DNA from: Oscillospiraceae bacterium | GTDB lineage: Bacteria > Bacillota > Clostridia > Oscillospirales > Oscillospiraceae | DNA: 64,000 nt | Assembly (NCBI GenBank): GCA_020025305.1 | Contig: JAHHSG010000004.1 | Coordinates: 1 to 64,000, forward strand | Reading direction: 5' to 3' | Shown here: one piece after another, positions 25,383 through 32,286 of the stretch | Layout of the letters: each line of letters starts with the position of its first letter | Position numbering within the stretch: the stretch's first letter is position 1 | The notes under the pieces: generated by a model | The model's database searches: none | Seen by the model: only the letters and a program-made list of their open reading frames with translations | Told to the model about the DNA's origin: nothing | Position numbers and translations under genes: made by a program

Positions 25383-26150
25383 ATGCTCTTAGCCATTGAT
25401 GTAGGCAATTCCAATATTTCGGTGGGCCTCTTTGCGGCAAAGCAGGATATGAAGTTTCTTGCCTCCATGGACACGGACCAGCGGAAAACAGCTGACCAAA
25501 TCTGCATTGATCTCATCCATATTTTTCAATTATATCACTACGATTTAAAGGATGTAACCGGTGCTATTTTTTCCAGCGTTGTGCCGCCTATGAATTTTAT
25601 GCTGAACAAGGCGCTGACCCGGCTTTTAGGTAAGCCACCCATGATGGTGGGGCCTGGTGTCAAAACGGGGCTGAACATCCGTATGGAGGTGCACAACCAG
25701 TTGGGGGCGGATCTGGTGGCCAACGCCGTGGCAGCACTGGATAAATATCCTACGCCCATCATTATGATCGATATGGGAACGGCGACCACCGTGTCCTACA
25801 TTTCCTCTCACCGCAGCTACGAAGGCGGTTTGATGTTTCCGGGGGTGGGTGTCTCCCTCTCAGCGCTCTCCAACCATACGGCACAGCTGCCAAACATTTC
25901 TTTGCAGCACCCTAAGGCCCTGATTGGTAAGAACACAGAGGACTGCATGCGTTCCGGCATCATTTATGGTACGGCTGGTATGCTGGACGGCATCATCGAC
26001 CGTATCTGTGAGACAATGGATGAGACCCCTACCATTGTAGCCACGGGCAATACCGCCCCGGTAATCGTCCGCTACTGCCGCAATAAGGTGCTCTACGACA
26101 AGTATCTCTTAATGGAAGGGCTCTATCATATCTACGAGAAGAATTGCTAA
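25383..26150 (+). CDS. coaX: Type III pantothenate kinase
   Basis: Phosphorylates pantothenate in the first step of coenzyme A synthesis; type III enzymes need a monovalent cation and are not feedback-inhibited by CoA. The 255-residue ASKHA-fold protein shows the phosphate-1 loop DVGNSNISVGLF at 5-16 and DMGTATTVSYI for the second phosphate motif. ATG 25383 follows GGGAGGAC. In many clostridia coaX follows birA; here it stands alone, converging on the PPi-phosphofructokinase gene. Confidence 0.94.
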   Translation: MLLAIDVGNSNISVGLFAAKQDMKFLASMDTDQRKTADQICIDLIHIFQLYHYDLKDVTGAIFSSVVPPMNFMLNKALTRLLGKPPMMVGPGVKTGLNIRMEVHNQLGADLVANAVAALDKYPTPIIMIDMGTATTVSYISSHRSYEGGLMFPGVGVSLSALSNHTAQLPNISLQHPKALIGKNTEDCMRSGIIYGTAGMLDGIIDRICETMDETPTIVATGNTAPVIVRYCRNKVLYDKYLLMEGLYHIYEKNC

Positions 26151-26151
26151 A

Positions 26152-26180
26152 AAAACACCCGCACTGCTGCGGGTGTTTTT
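26152..26180. terminator. Bidirectional terminator between coaX and pfp
   Basis: ACACCCGCA and TGCGGGTGT arms flanked by A-run on the left and T-run on the right, so it can stop transcription from both converging genes. Confidence 0.85.
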
Positions 26181-26188
26181 ATACTTAT

Positions 26189-27427
26189 TTACTTGGCTAG
26201 TATCTTCTTCAGCTTGCAAAAGCGGGGCAGGGAGTCCACCTTGGGAAGATCGGGCTCACCCTGGATAAGGGGCAGGGCATATTCGATAAACTGGTGGTTC
26301 ACGCCGTTCCCCGCATCGTTGATCCACTCACGGGGCACCTTTTTCTCCGTGTTAGCTACCTCCATGAGGGGAACCAACTTGGTTTTGCAAGCGTACTTAC
26401 CATCCTTGATACCGCGTTCAAAGCCCACCATACGGCCGCTGATACCGTTGACAGCATTCTCTACAGCGGTCTTACCGGCCATAAAGGATTCCTCAATATC
26501 GGTCTCGGAGGCCAAATGTGCCCCGCAGCGCTGCAGCAGGTTCAACTCGATACCACGCACCTTAGCGCCGGTCTCCTCCTTGAGTACCTGCGCCAATATG
26601 GTGGCCAGACCGCCCAGCTGGGCATGGCCAAAGCCGTCGGTAGCAGCCGTCTTTGCTTCGGATACGAAATCACCGTCCTCATAGTGAATTCCTTCGGACA
26701 CGGCGATCAGGCAGTTGCCCTTCTCGGCATAAATACGCTTCACATCCGCAATAAAGGCGGGCATACTGAAATTAGTTTCAGGCAGGTAAATGAGATCGGG
26801 ACCTGCACCGTACTCATTTGCCAGAGCAGCGGAGGCTGCCAGCCAACCGGCATGACGACCCATAATTTCTACCACTGCGATCATACCGGTGTCGTAAACA
26901 CGGGCATCCTGATAAATCTCCATCATGGAAGTTGCAATATACTTAGCGGCAGAAGCAAAACCGGGGCAATGGTCAGTGCCTACCAGATCGTTATCAATGG
27001 TCTTAGGCACGCCCATCACGCGGCACTCGTACCCCACGGACTGCATATAGTGATGGATCTTATTGCAGGTATCCATAGAGTCATTGCCGCCATTATAGAA
27101 GAAGTAGCGGACATTGTGCTTTTTAAATACTTCCAGAATGCGCTTATAATCCGTATCATCTACTTCAGGATCTGCAATCTTATAACGGCAGGAACCCAGT
27201 GCAGAGGAGGGGGTATACTTCATCAGGCGCAGCTCTTCGGGATCCTCCAGTCCCATATCAAACAGGCGATCGTTCAAAACGCCCTTGATCCCGTGCTCAG
27301 CACCCAACACCTGTGTAATCGCACCGGACTTCAGCGCGGTGTCGATGACACCGTAGGCACTGGCATTAATCACAGAAGTGGGACCTCCGGACTGGCCGAT
27401 AATGCAGGCGCCTTTCAGTTCTTTCAT
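26189..27427 (-). CDS. pfp: Pyrophosphate--fructose 6-phosphate 1-phosphotransferase
   Basis: A 412-residue PfkA-superfamily enzyme that reversibly phosphorylates fructose 6-phosphate with pyrophosphate. GGNDS at 113-117, PKTIDND at 141-147 and MGRHAGW at 189-195 are the marks of the short PPi-dependent clade; the lysine in PKTIDND is the PPi-type residue. The start ATG at 27427 has AGGAGG (27436-27441 on the minus strand) and a matching promoter; an in-frame start further upstream (27586) runs through that promoter. It diverges from the aldolase gene fba, so two consecutive glycolytic steps share one regulatory region. Confidence 0.92.
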   Translation of the reverse strand: MKELKGACIIGQSGGPTSVINASAYGVIDTALKSGAITQVLGAEHGIKGVLNDRLFDMGLEDPEELRLMKYTPSSALGSCRYKIADPEVDDTDYKRILEVFKKHNVRYFFYNGGNDSMDTCNKIHHYMQSVGYECRVMGVPKTIDNDLVGTDHCPGFASAAKYIATSMMEIYQDARVYDTGMIAVVEIMGRHAGWLAASAALANEYGAGPDLIYLPETNFSMPAFIADVKRIYAEKGNCLIAVSEGIHYEDGDFVSEAKTAATDGFGHAQLGGLATILAQVLKEETGAKVRGIELNLLQRCGAHLASETDIEESFMAGKTAVENAVNGISGRMVGFERGIKDGKYACKTKLVPLMEVANTEKKVPREWINDAGNGVNHQFIEYALPLIQGEPDLPKVDSLPRFCKLKKILAK

Positions 27428-27468
27428 AACAAATACCTCCTGGTCAAAAGTTTTTTTGCCTAGGAAAT

Positions 27469-27497
27469 ATCTTATCATGTAAATCCATAAAAGTAAA
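27469..27497 (-). promoter_or_regulatory. pfp promoter
   Basis: Read on the minus strand: TTTACT at 27497-27492 and TAAGAT at 27474-27469 with a 17-nt spacer. Confidence 0.6.
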
Positions 27498-27507
27498 TTG
27501 GTTATAC

Positions 27508-27535
27508 TTGCAAAAAGAAAATTTTGTGATACAAT
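27508..27535 (+). promoter_or_regulatory. fba promoter
   Basis: TTGCAA at 27508-27513 and TACAAT at 27530-27535, spacer 16 nt, 67 nt before the fba start. Confidence 0.65.
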
Positions 27536-27601
27536 AGGACTATACGATTTATACCAATCATTCCGTACAAGCAAATTCTTGGTCATAAAGGAGAAATCAT
27601 T

Positions 27602-28540
27602 ATGTCACTGGTAACTACAAAGGAAATGTTTGCCAAGGCCTATGACGGCGGTTACGCTATCGGCGCATTCAACGTGAATAATATGGAGATTATTCAGGGA
27701 ATCACCGAGGCTGCTGCCGAGTTGAAGGCCCCTCTGATCCTGCAGGTGTCCAAGGGTGCACGCGCTTATGCCAACCGCACTTACCTCATGAAGCTGGTAG
27801 AGGCTGCTATTATCGAGACTGGTCTGCCCATCTGCCTACATCTGGATCACGGCGACAGCTTTGAGCTGTGCAAAGCCTGCATCGATGACGGGTTTACCTC
27901 TGTTATGATCGATGCTTCCTCCAAGCCCTTTGAGGAGAATATTGAGCTGACAAAGCAAGTCGTTGCCTACGCCCACGATCACGGTGTTGTGGTGGAGGCT
28001 GAGCTGGGTACTTTGGCCGGTATCGAGGATGAGGTTGTTGTGGCTGAGGGTCATGCTTCCTACACCCGCCCTGAGGAAGTAGAGGAGTTTGTCTCCCGCA
28101 CCGGCTGCGACTCTCTGGCGATTGCGATCGGCACCAGCCACGGCGCTTATAAATTCAAGCCCGGCACCAAGCCCCAGCTTCGTTTTGACGTGCTGGAAGA
28201 GGTTTCCAAGCGTCTGCCCGGTTTCCCCATTGTTCTGCACGGTTCTTCTTCCGTTCCTCAGGATCTGGTAGCGAAGGTCAACAACTATGGCGGCAATATG
28301 CCAGGAGCCATCGGTGTTCCTGAAGATCAGCTGCGCAAGGCTGCTTCCATGGCTGTCTGCAAGATCAACATTGACTCCGACCTGCGTCTGGCTATGACTG
28401 CCGCTATCCGCGAACACTTTGCACTGTATCCTGATCACTTTGATCCTCGTCAGTACCTGAAGCCCGCACGTGCTGCCATTAAGGACGTTGTTGCCCACAA
28501 GCTGGTCAATGTTTTGGGTTGTGACGGCAAGGCATTCTAA
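27602..28540 (+). CDS. fba: Class II fructose-1,6-bisphosphate aldolase
   Basis: Zinc-dependent cleavage of fructose 1,6-bisphosphate to dihydroxyacetone phosphate and glyceraldehyde 3-phosphate. The 312-residue TIM barrel has the catalytic Asp82 and zinc ligand His83 in HLDHGDSFE, the GTSHGAYKF segment, a LHGSSSVP zinc/phosphate loop and the KINIDSDLRLA phosphate-binding motif. GGAG precedes ATG 27602. Tagatose-bisphosphate aldolase is a close relative and cannot be fully excluded, but the pfp neighbour argues for glycolysis. Optimised codon use suggests strong expression. Confidence 0.93.
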   Translation: MSLVTTKEMFAKAYDGGYAIGAFNVNNMEIIQGITEAAAELKAPLILQVSKGARAYANRTYLMKLVEAAIIETGLPICLHLDHGDSFELCKACIDDGFTSVMIDASSKPFEENIELTKQVVAYAHDHGVVVEAELGTLAGIEDEVVVAEGHASYTRPEEVEEFVSRTGCDSLAIAIGTSHGAYKFKPGTKPQLRFDVLEEVSKRLPGFPIVLHGSSSVPQDLVAKVNNYGGNMPGAIGVPEDQLRKAASMAVCKINIDSDLRLAMTAAIREHFALYPDHFDPRQYLKPARAAIKDVVAHKLVNVLGCDGKAF

Positions 28541-28566
28541 TCTAAATACCCTTATACCTTTGTAAG

Positions 28567-28602
28567 AAAAGCGCAGGAGAAGATTTTCTCCTGCGCTTTT
28601 TT
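28567..28602 (+). terminator. Terminator after fba
   Basis: A perfect 15-bp stem AAAAGCGCAGGAGAA (28567-28581) / TTCTCCTGCGCTTTT (28586-28600). Confidence 0.9.
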
Positions 28603-28651
28603 ATGCCTATCGCTATGACACGTAGGGTGCTATGGACACGTAGGCAGAGGT

Positions 28652-28694
28652 GTAAAAAAAGAGGCGTGACTGTATGTCACGCCTCTTTTTTTAC
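28652..28694. terminator. Bidirectional terminator after the transketolase genes
   Basis: GAGGCGTGAC and GTCACGCCTC with A-run and T-run flanks and a 5-nt loop; serves the minus-strand transketolase operon and backs up the fba terminator. Confidence 0.88.
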
Positions 28695-28711
28695 AGTTAT
28701 GATTTATGATT

Positions 28712-29638
28712 TTACAAGGTTTCCTTAATCTTAGCAGCAATCTGATCTGCCGTCAGGCCGTATTCACGCAGTACATCCAGTGCCTTGCCAGACTGGCCAA
28801 ACTGATCGTTAATCCCGATTTTACGGAACTTGCAGTTTACCTGACCCATCAGCACATCGGCCACAGCGTCACCCAAACCGCCGATCACGCTATGCTCCTC
28901 CACGGTAATCACATTACCGCACGCCTTTGCGTACTTAGTGATACACGCAGCATCGATGGGCTTGATGGTATGCATGTTGACCACCGTCACCTCGATGCCA
29001 TCGGCGGAGAGCAGCTTGGCGGCCTCCATGGCCTCGTTGACCATCAGGCCACAGGCGAACACCACAGCATCCTTGCCCTCACGCATCACGTTGGCCTTAC
29101 CAATCTCAAAAGGATAGTCCTCCTCAAAAACAGGCGTGGCCAGCCGTGCAAGACGCATATAAACAGGCCCCTCCATCTCCGCCACAGCAAAGACGGCCTT
29201 ACGGGCTTCCTTCGCATCAGCAGGAACAACGATGGTCATACCGGGAATCATGCGCATCAGACCCATATCCTCAATGGATTGATGGCTTCCGCCATCCTCA
29301 CCTACGGATACGCCGGCATGGGAGCAGCAGATTTTCACGTTAAAGTGGGGGTAGGCAATGGAGTTGCGAATCTGCTCATACGCACGACCTGTACCAAACA
29401 TGGCAAAAGTGGAGCAGAAGGGGATTAGGCCCATGGTAGAAAGGCCGGCACCTACATTCATCATATTGGCCTCAGCAATGCCGCAGTCAAAGAACCGATC
29501 GGGATAGGCCGCCTTGAAATGCTTAGTCATCGTAGCACCGGCCAAGTCGGCATCCAGGACCACTACTTTATCATTGACAGCACCCAACTCTGCCAGAGCC
29601 TTACCGTAAGCTTCACGGGTAGCAATCTTTTCACTCAT
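28712..29638 (-). CDS. Transketolase, C-terminal subunit
   Basis: A 308-residue protein covering the pyrimidine-binding and C-terminal domains of transketolase. The conserved DADLAGAT segment near the start, DCGIAEANMM and the GEDGGSHQSIEDM loop are present. With the N-terminal subunit encoded directly upstream it forms the split transketolase of many clostridia and archaea, linking glycolysis with pentose phosphates. Start ATG 29638 has GGAGG. A possible alternative is a DXS-like or apulose/other 1-deoxy sugar transketolase, since split forms also serve such routes, but the neighbouring glycolytic genes favour the general enzyme. Confidence 0.88.
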   Translation of the reverse strand: MSEKIATREAYGKALAELGAVNDKVVVLDADLAGATMTKHFKAAYPDRFFDCGIAEANMMNVGAGLSTMGLIPFCSTFAMFGTGRAYEQIRNSIAYPHFNVKICCSHAGVSVGEDGGSHQSIEDMGLMRMIPGMTIVVPADAKEARKAVFAVAEMEGPVYMRLARLATPVFEEDYPFEIGKANVMREGKDAVVFACGLMVNEAMEAAKLLSADGIEVTVVNMHTIKPIDAACITKYAKACGNVITVEEHSVIGGLGDAVADVLMGQVNCKFRKIGINDQFGQSGKALDVLREYGLTADQIAAKIKETL

Positions 29639-29642
29639 GGTC

Positions 29643-30455
29643 TCAGTCCTCCAATTCCTTTAACGCCTGGGCACGCTGCTCTTCATTAGGAGCCTTACCA
29701 TGCCAGCCAATTTGATTCTCCATGTAGGAGATACCCTTACCCTTGACCGTGTGGGCCAAAATGCACTTGGGCTTACCGGGGGTAGGCTTGGCACTCAGTG
29801 CATTCTCAATGGCATCCAGATCGTGCCCATCTGCCAACTCATAGAGATCAAAGCCAAAAGCACGAATTTTGGCAGGCAAATCACCCAGAGACATCACCTC
29901 TTCGTTGCTGCCATCAATCTGCAGGCCGTTATTGTCAATAATAACGGTCAGGTTGTCCAGTTTAAAGTGGGCTGCAGACATGAAAGCCTCCCAAATCTGT
30001 CCTTCCTGACACTCACCGTCACCCAGTACCGTGTAGACCTTCGTATCCTTGTTCTGGAGTTTGGCACCCAATGCCATGCCTACGGCAATGGAGCAGCCCT
30101 GTCCCAGTGAACCGGTAGATGCATCAACACCGGGAACCTTCTTGCAATCCGGGTGTCCCTGCAGGATGCTGTGCAGCTGCCGGAAGTTCTTAAATTCGGC
30201 ATGATCGATAAAGCCCAACTCCGCCAAAACTGCATAGTAGCAGGGAGCGCAGTGGCCCTTACTCAGCACAAAACGATCACGGTCCGGATTCTTGGGATTC
30301 TTAGGGTCAATGCGCATATGATTGTAGAAGACACTGACCATCAATTCCGTCACAGACAAAGACCCGCCGGGGTGTCCGCTGCCAGCATTGGCGGTCATGT
30401 TAATGATATCCCTGCGGACTTGTTTGCAAACTTTGGAAAGCTCTGCAGTATTCAT
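29643..30455 (-). CDS. Transketolase, N-terminal subunit
   Basis: A 270-residue protein forming the thiamine-diphosphate PP domain. The early GHPGGSLS motif, the GSLGQG segment and the ThDP motif GDGECQEGQIWEA leading to NNGLQIDG are visible. It ends 4 nt before the C-terminal subunit gene; the two are co-translated and should form an alpha2-beta2 enzyme. GGAGG precedes ATG 30455. Its promoter is at 30492-30520. Confidence 0.9.
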   Translation of the reverse strand: MNTAELSKVCKQVRRDIINMTANAGSGHPGGSLSVTELMVSVFYNHMRIDPKNPKNPDRDRFVLSKGHCAPCYYAVLAELGFIDHAEFKNFRQLHSILQGHPDCKKVPGVDASTGSLGQGCSIAVGMALGAKLQNKDTKVYTVLGDGECQEGQIWEAFMSAAHFKLDNLTVIIDNNGLQIDGSNEEVMSLGDLPAKIRAFGFDLYELADGHDLDAIENALSAKPTPGKPKCILAHTVKGKGISYMENQIGWHGKAPNEEQRAQALKELED

Positions 30456-30491
30456 GAGAAACCTCCATTTAAAATATAATCACTGTAATGT

Positions 30492-30520
30492 AGAGTACCG
30501 CACATATAAAGTAAAGTCAA
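30492..30520 (-). promoter_or_regulatory. Transketolase operon promoter
   Basis: Minus strand TTGACT at 30520-30515 and TACTCT at 30497-30492, spacer 17 nt. Confidence 0.6.
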
Positions 30521-30595
30521 GACAAAACCCTTTGATTTCGATAGATTCATTGCTTTTTCTCTGGGACTGCCCAGCCAAGAAACATAGGGATAAGA

Positions 30596-31639
30596 CTACG
30601 CATCTTCATGATTTTCCTTTTTTGTTTCACTTATTTTCCCAGGAATTTTCATATGTGACAAGGGATTTGCCTTTGCAGCTATACGCAGCGATTCATTATC
30701 AATATGGGTATAAATTTCTGTTGTATTTAAATGTTCATGGCCCAAAACTTCCTGCACAGCCTTTACATCCACGCCATTTTGCAGCATCAATGTTGCCGCC
30801 GTGTGCCGCAGCTTATGGGAAGAGTATTGGGTGCTGTCAAGACCGGCCTCCGAAAGATATTTTTTCACCAGCGCATGTACCATGGAGCGGCTGATTCTCT
30901 GGTGGCGATTGGATAGAAACAGCGCCTCTTGATCTTTTCCGGAAATGGGACGGCGCACGCTTAAATATTGACGCAATGCCTCTTGGCAGGCCTGATTTAA
31001 ATAGACGATCCGTACCTTGTTGCCCTTGCCAAGGACACGCAGAGCATCCTCTTGGATATCTCCACGATTGAGGCCAATCAATTCTGAAATACGTAATCCG
31101 CAATTGAGGAACAACGTCAAAATGCAATAATCCCGCTCCCGATTCGGGCCGTCCACTGCCTCCAGCAGGGAAATACTCTCATCCAGTGTCAGATAGTGGG
31201 GAAGAGTCTTTCGCAGCTTTGGAGAGTCCATGTCTTTACAGGGATTGTTCTCTAAAAGGTGCACTTTATTGCACAAATAGTTAAAAAATGATCGAATAGT
31301 AGCCAGTTTTCTTGCCCTTGACGCTGGAGAAAGCCCTTTGTCAGATTTTTCACTATTTTGATGAAGTACACGGTCACGGCTTAAATAGGACATATAACCA
31401 TAAATATCGGTCAGGGTAATGGTGCGGATCAACGGTAGATCAACATCCATGATACTGATTTCGTCCAAAGGTGTATCCCGCAATGCCGGATCGCGTACCT
31501 GCTTTAGATAGCGGAAAAAATTCCGCAAATCCAGAAAATACTCATCCACCGTACGCTTGGAATGTGCTTTGATGGTTTCGTGGTACGCCAAAAAATCCAG
31601 CAGGATCTGCGGCGACTGCAGGCGATAATCAAGAGACAT
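30596..31639 (-). CDS. Tyrosine recombinase (XerC-like)
   Basis: A 347-residue tyrosine recombinase. The catalytic set is complete: R183 in GLRISELIGL, K205, H275 and R278 in HKLRH, H301 and the nucleophile Y310. An N-terminal SAM-like domain with a longer, charged linker (about 45-105) and a polar C-terminal tail make it some 50 residues longer than the XerD at 13.4 kb. It may be the XerC partner for dif recombination, or a solitary integrase of a lost element; the lack of phage or plasmid genes and XerC-like active-site spacing favour a chromosomal Xer protein. A long non-coding region with palindromes lies just upstream of it. Confidence 0.82.
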   Translation of the reverse strand: MSLDYRLQSPQILLDFLAYHETIKAHSKRTVDEYFLDLRNFFRYLKQVRDPALRDTPLDEISIMDVDLPLIRTITLTDIYGYMSYLSRDRVLHQNSEKSDKGLSPASRARKLATIRSFFNYLCNKVHLLENNPCKDMDSPKLRKTLPHYLTLDESISLLEAVDGPNRERDYCILTLFLNCGLRISELIGLNRGDIQEDALRVLGKGNKVRIVYLNQACQEALRQYLSVRRPISGKDQEALFLSNRHQRISRSMVHALVKKYLSEAGLDSTQYSSHKLRHTAATLMLQNGVDVKAVQEVLGHEHLNTTEIYTHIDNESLRIAAKANPLSHMKIPGKISETKKENHEDA

Positions 31640-31849
31640 AGTTTTGTCTTATTGTGAGGAAATATTGGTTCTGTAACAATTGAAATAACGTTGCAAATAA
31701 CGGCCCATTGCAGCACCAAAGAGTCAGTAAAGCTCGTGAAAGCTAAAACGCCAGCCGTATATTCATGGAAGCTGCATTGAAGCAATCTACTAAGCATCTC
31801 TGCGGTAAAGCCGTTTTAAAGAGGCAAAATGCAATTCTTGCCTCCTCTT
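31640..31849. other. Leader region of the recombinase gene
   Basis: About 210 nt without a gene between the recombinase start and the palindrome at 31850. It is of ordinary base composition; I see no clear promoter pair, and only scattered short AT-rich words. Confidence 0.4.
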
Positions 31850-32094
31850 AATTGAACAAAATTTTTATTTTGTTCAATTACTTGTCGTCATTGTACGCCG
31901 CAGCCCCGCCCTCCGGTCGGCAGCGCACCCGGCGGGAATGCGCTGCACACTGGTGGCTGAGCCCGCCGGGTGCTTGTCCCGGTGGATGCTGCGGCAACAA
32001 AATAGCTGTTATTCTTCAATAAGGACGCGCAGGCGTATTCCTCACACATCCCCCTTTCAACTTGATGGGCAGCGCTGGCACGCAAGGCTTGCGC
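31850..32094 (-). other. GC-rich palindromic element or structured RNA between dnaE and the recombinase gene
   Basis: Read on the minus strand from a promoter at 32130-32102, this stretch holds GCAGCGC/GCGCTGC, an outer GCCGCAGC/GCTGCGGC stem, inside it a 12-bp perfect repeat GCACCCGGCGGG (31925-31936) with CCCGCCGGGTGC (31962-31973), and finally a perfect AATTGAACAAAAT/ATTTTGTTCAATT hairpin (31850-31879). CAGCGCA 31921-31927 can instead pair with TGCGCTG 31939-31945, so two folds compete. Codon use and lack of a ribosome site argue against coding. It may be a small RNA or a dispersed palindromic repeat unit. Confidence 0.5.
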
Positions 32095-32101
32095 TGCTCT
32101 C

Positions 32102-32130
32102 AATCTATCACGCAGTGCCGATAATGTCAA
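32102..32130 (-). promoter_or_regulatory. Promoter upstream of the palindromic element
   Basis: Minus strand TTGACA at 32130-32125 and TAGATT at 32107-32102, spacer 17 nt. No long reading frame follows for 450 nt until the recombinase gene. Confidence 0.6.
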
Positions 32131-32229
32131 GTCAGACTTCCGCCTATTTGCTGTTTTCCTCTTTAACAACTCGTGCATCTTTACGTAGATTGCGGTTACA
32201 CTGGGACGCTGCTCTGCCTTCATAGGTAA

Positions 32230-32261
32230 AGTACCCGGAAGAAATTTTTCTTCCGGGTACT
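32230..32261 (-). terminator. Terminator after dnaE
   Basis: AGTACCCGGAAGAAA (32230-32244) and TTTCTTCCGGGTACT (32247-32261), a near-perfect 15-bp palindrome 25 nt beyond the dnaE stop; the minus-strand tail is TTTACC. Confidence 0.7.
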
Positions 32262-32286
32262 GCCCGCATATAAATGCCACAATGGA

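Noticed and set aside
26294..27463. 389-codon frame antisense to pfp
   Set aside because: Shadow frame of pfp; His/Gly/Ile-rich composition without domains.
31850..31879. GAAC and GTTC words in the AT-rich palindrome as a LexA box
   Set aside because: They are separated by 14 nt rather than 4, so they do not form the SOS motif.
31888..32280. 130-codon minus-strand frame with Pro/Arg/Gly-rich end
   Set aside because: No ribosome site, starts in the dnaE terminator region, and its composition simply follows the palindromic GC-rich DNA. I treat the stretch as non-coding.
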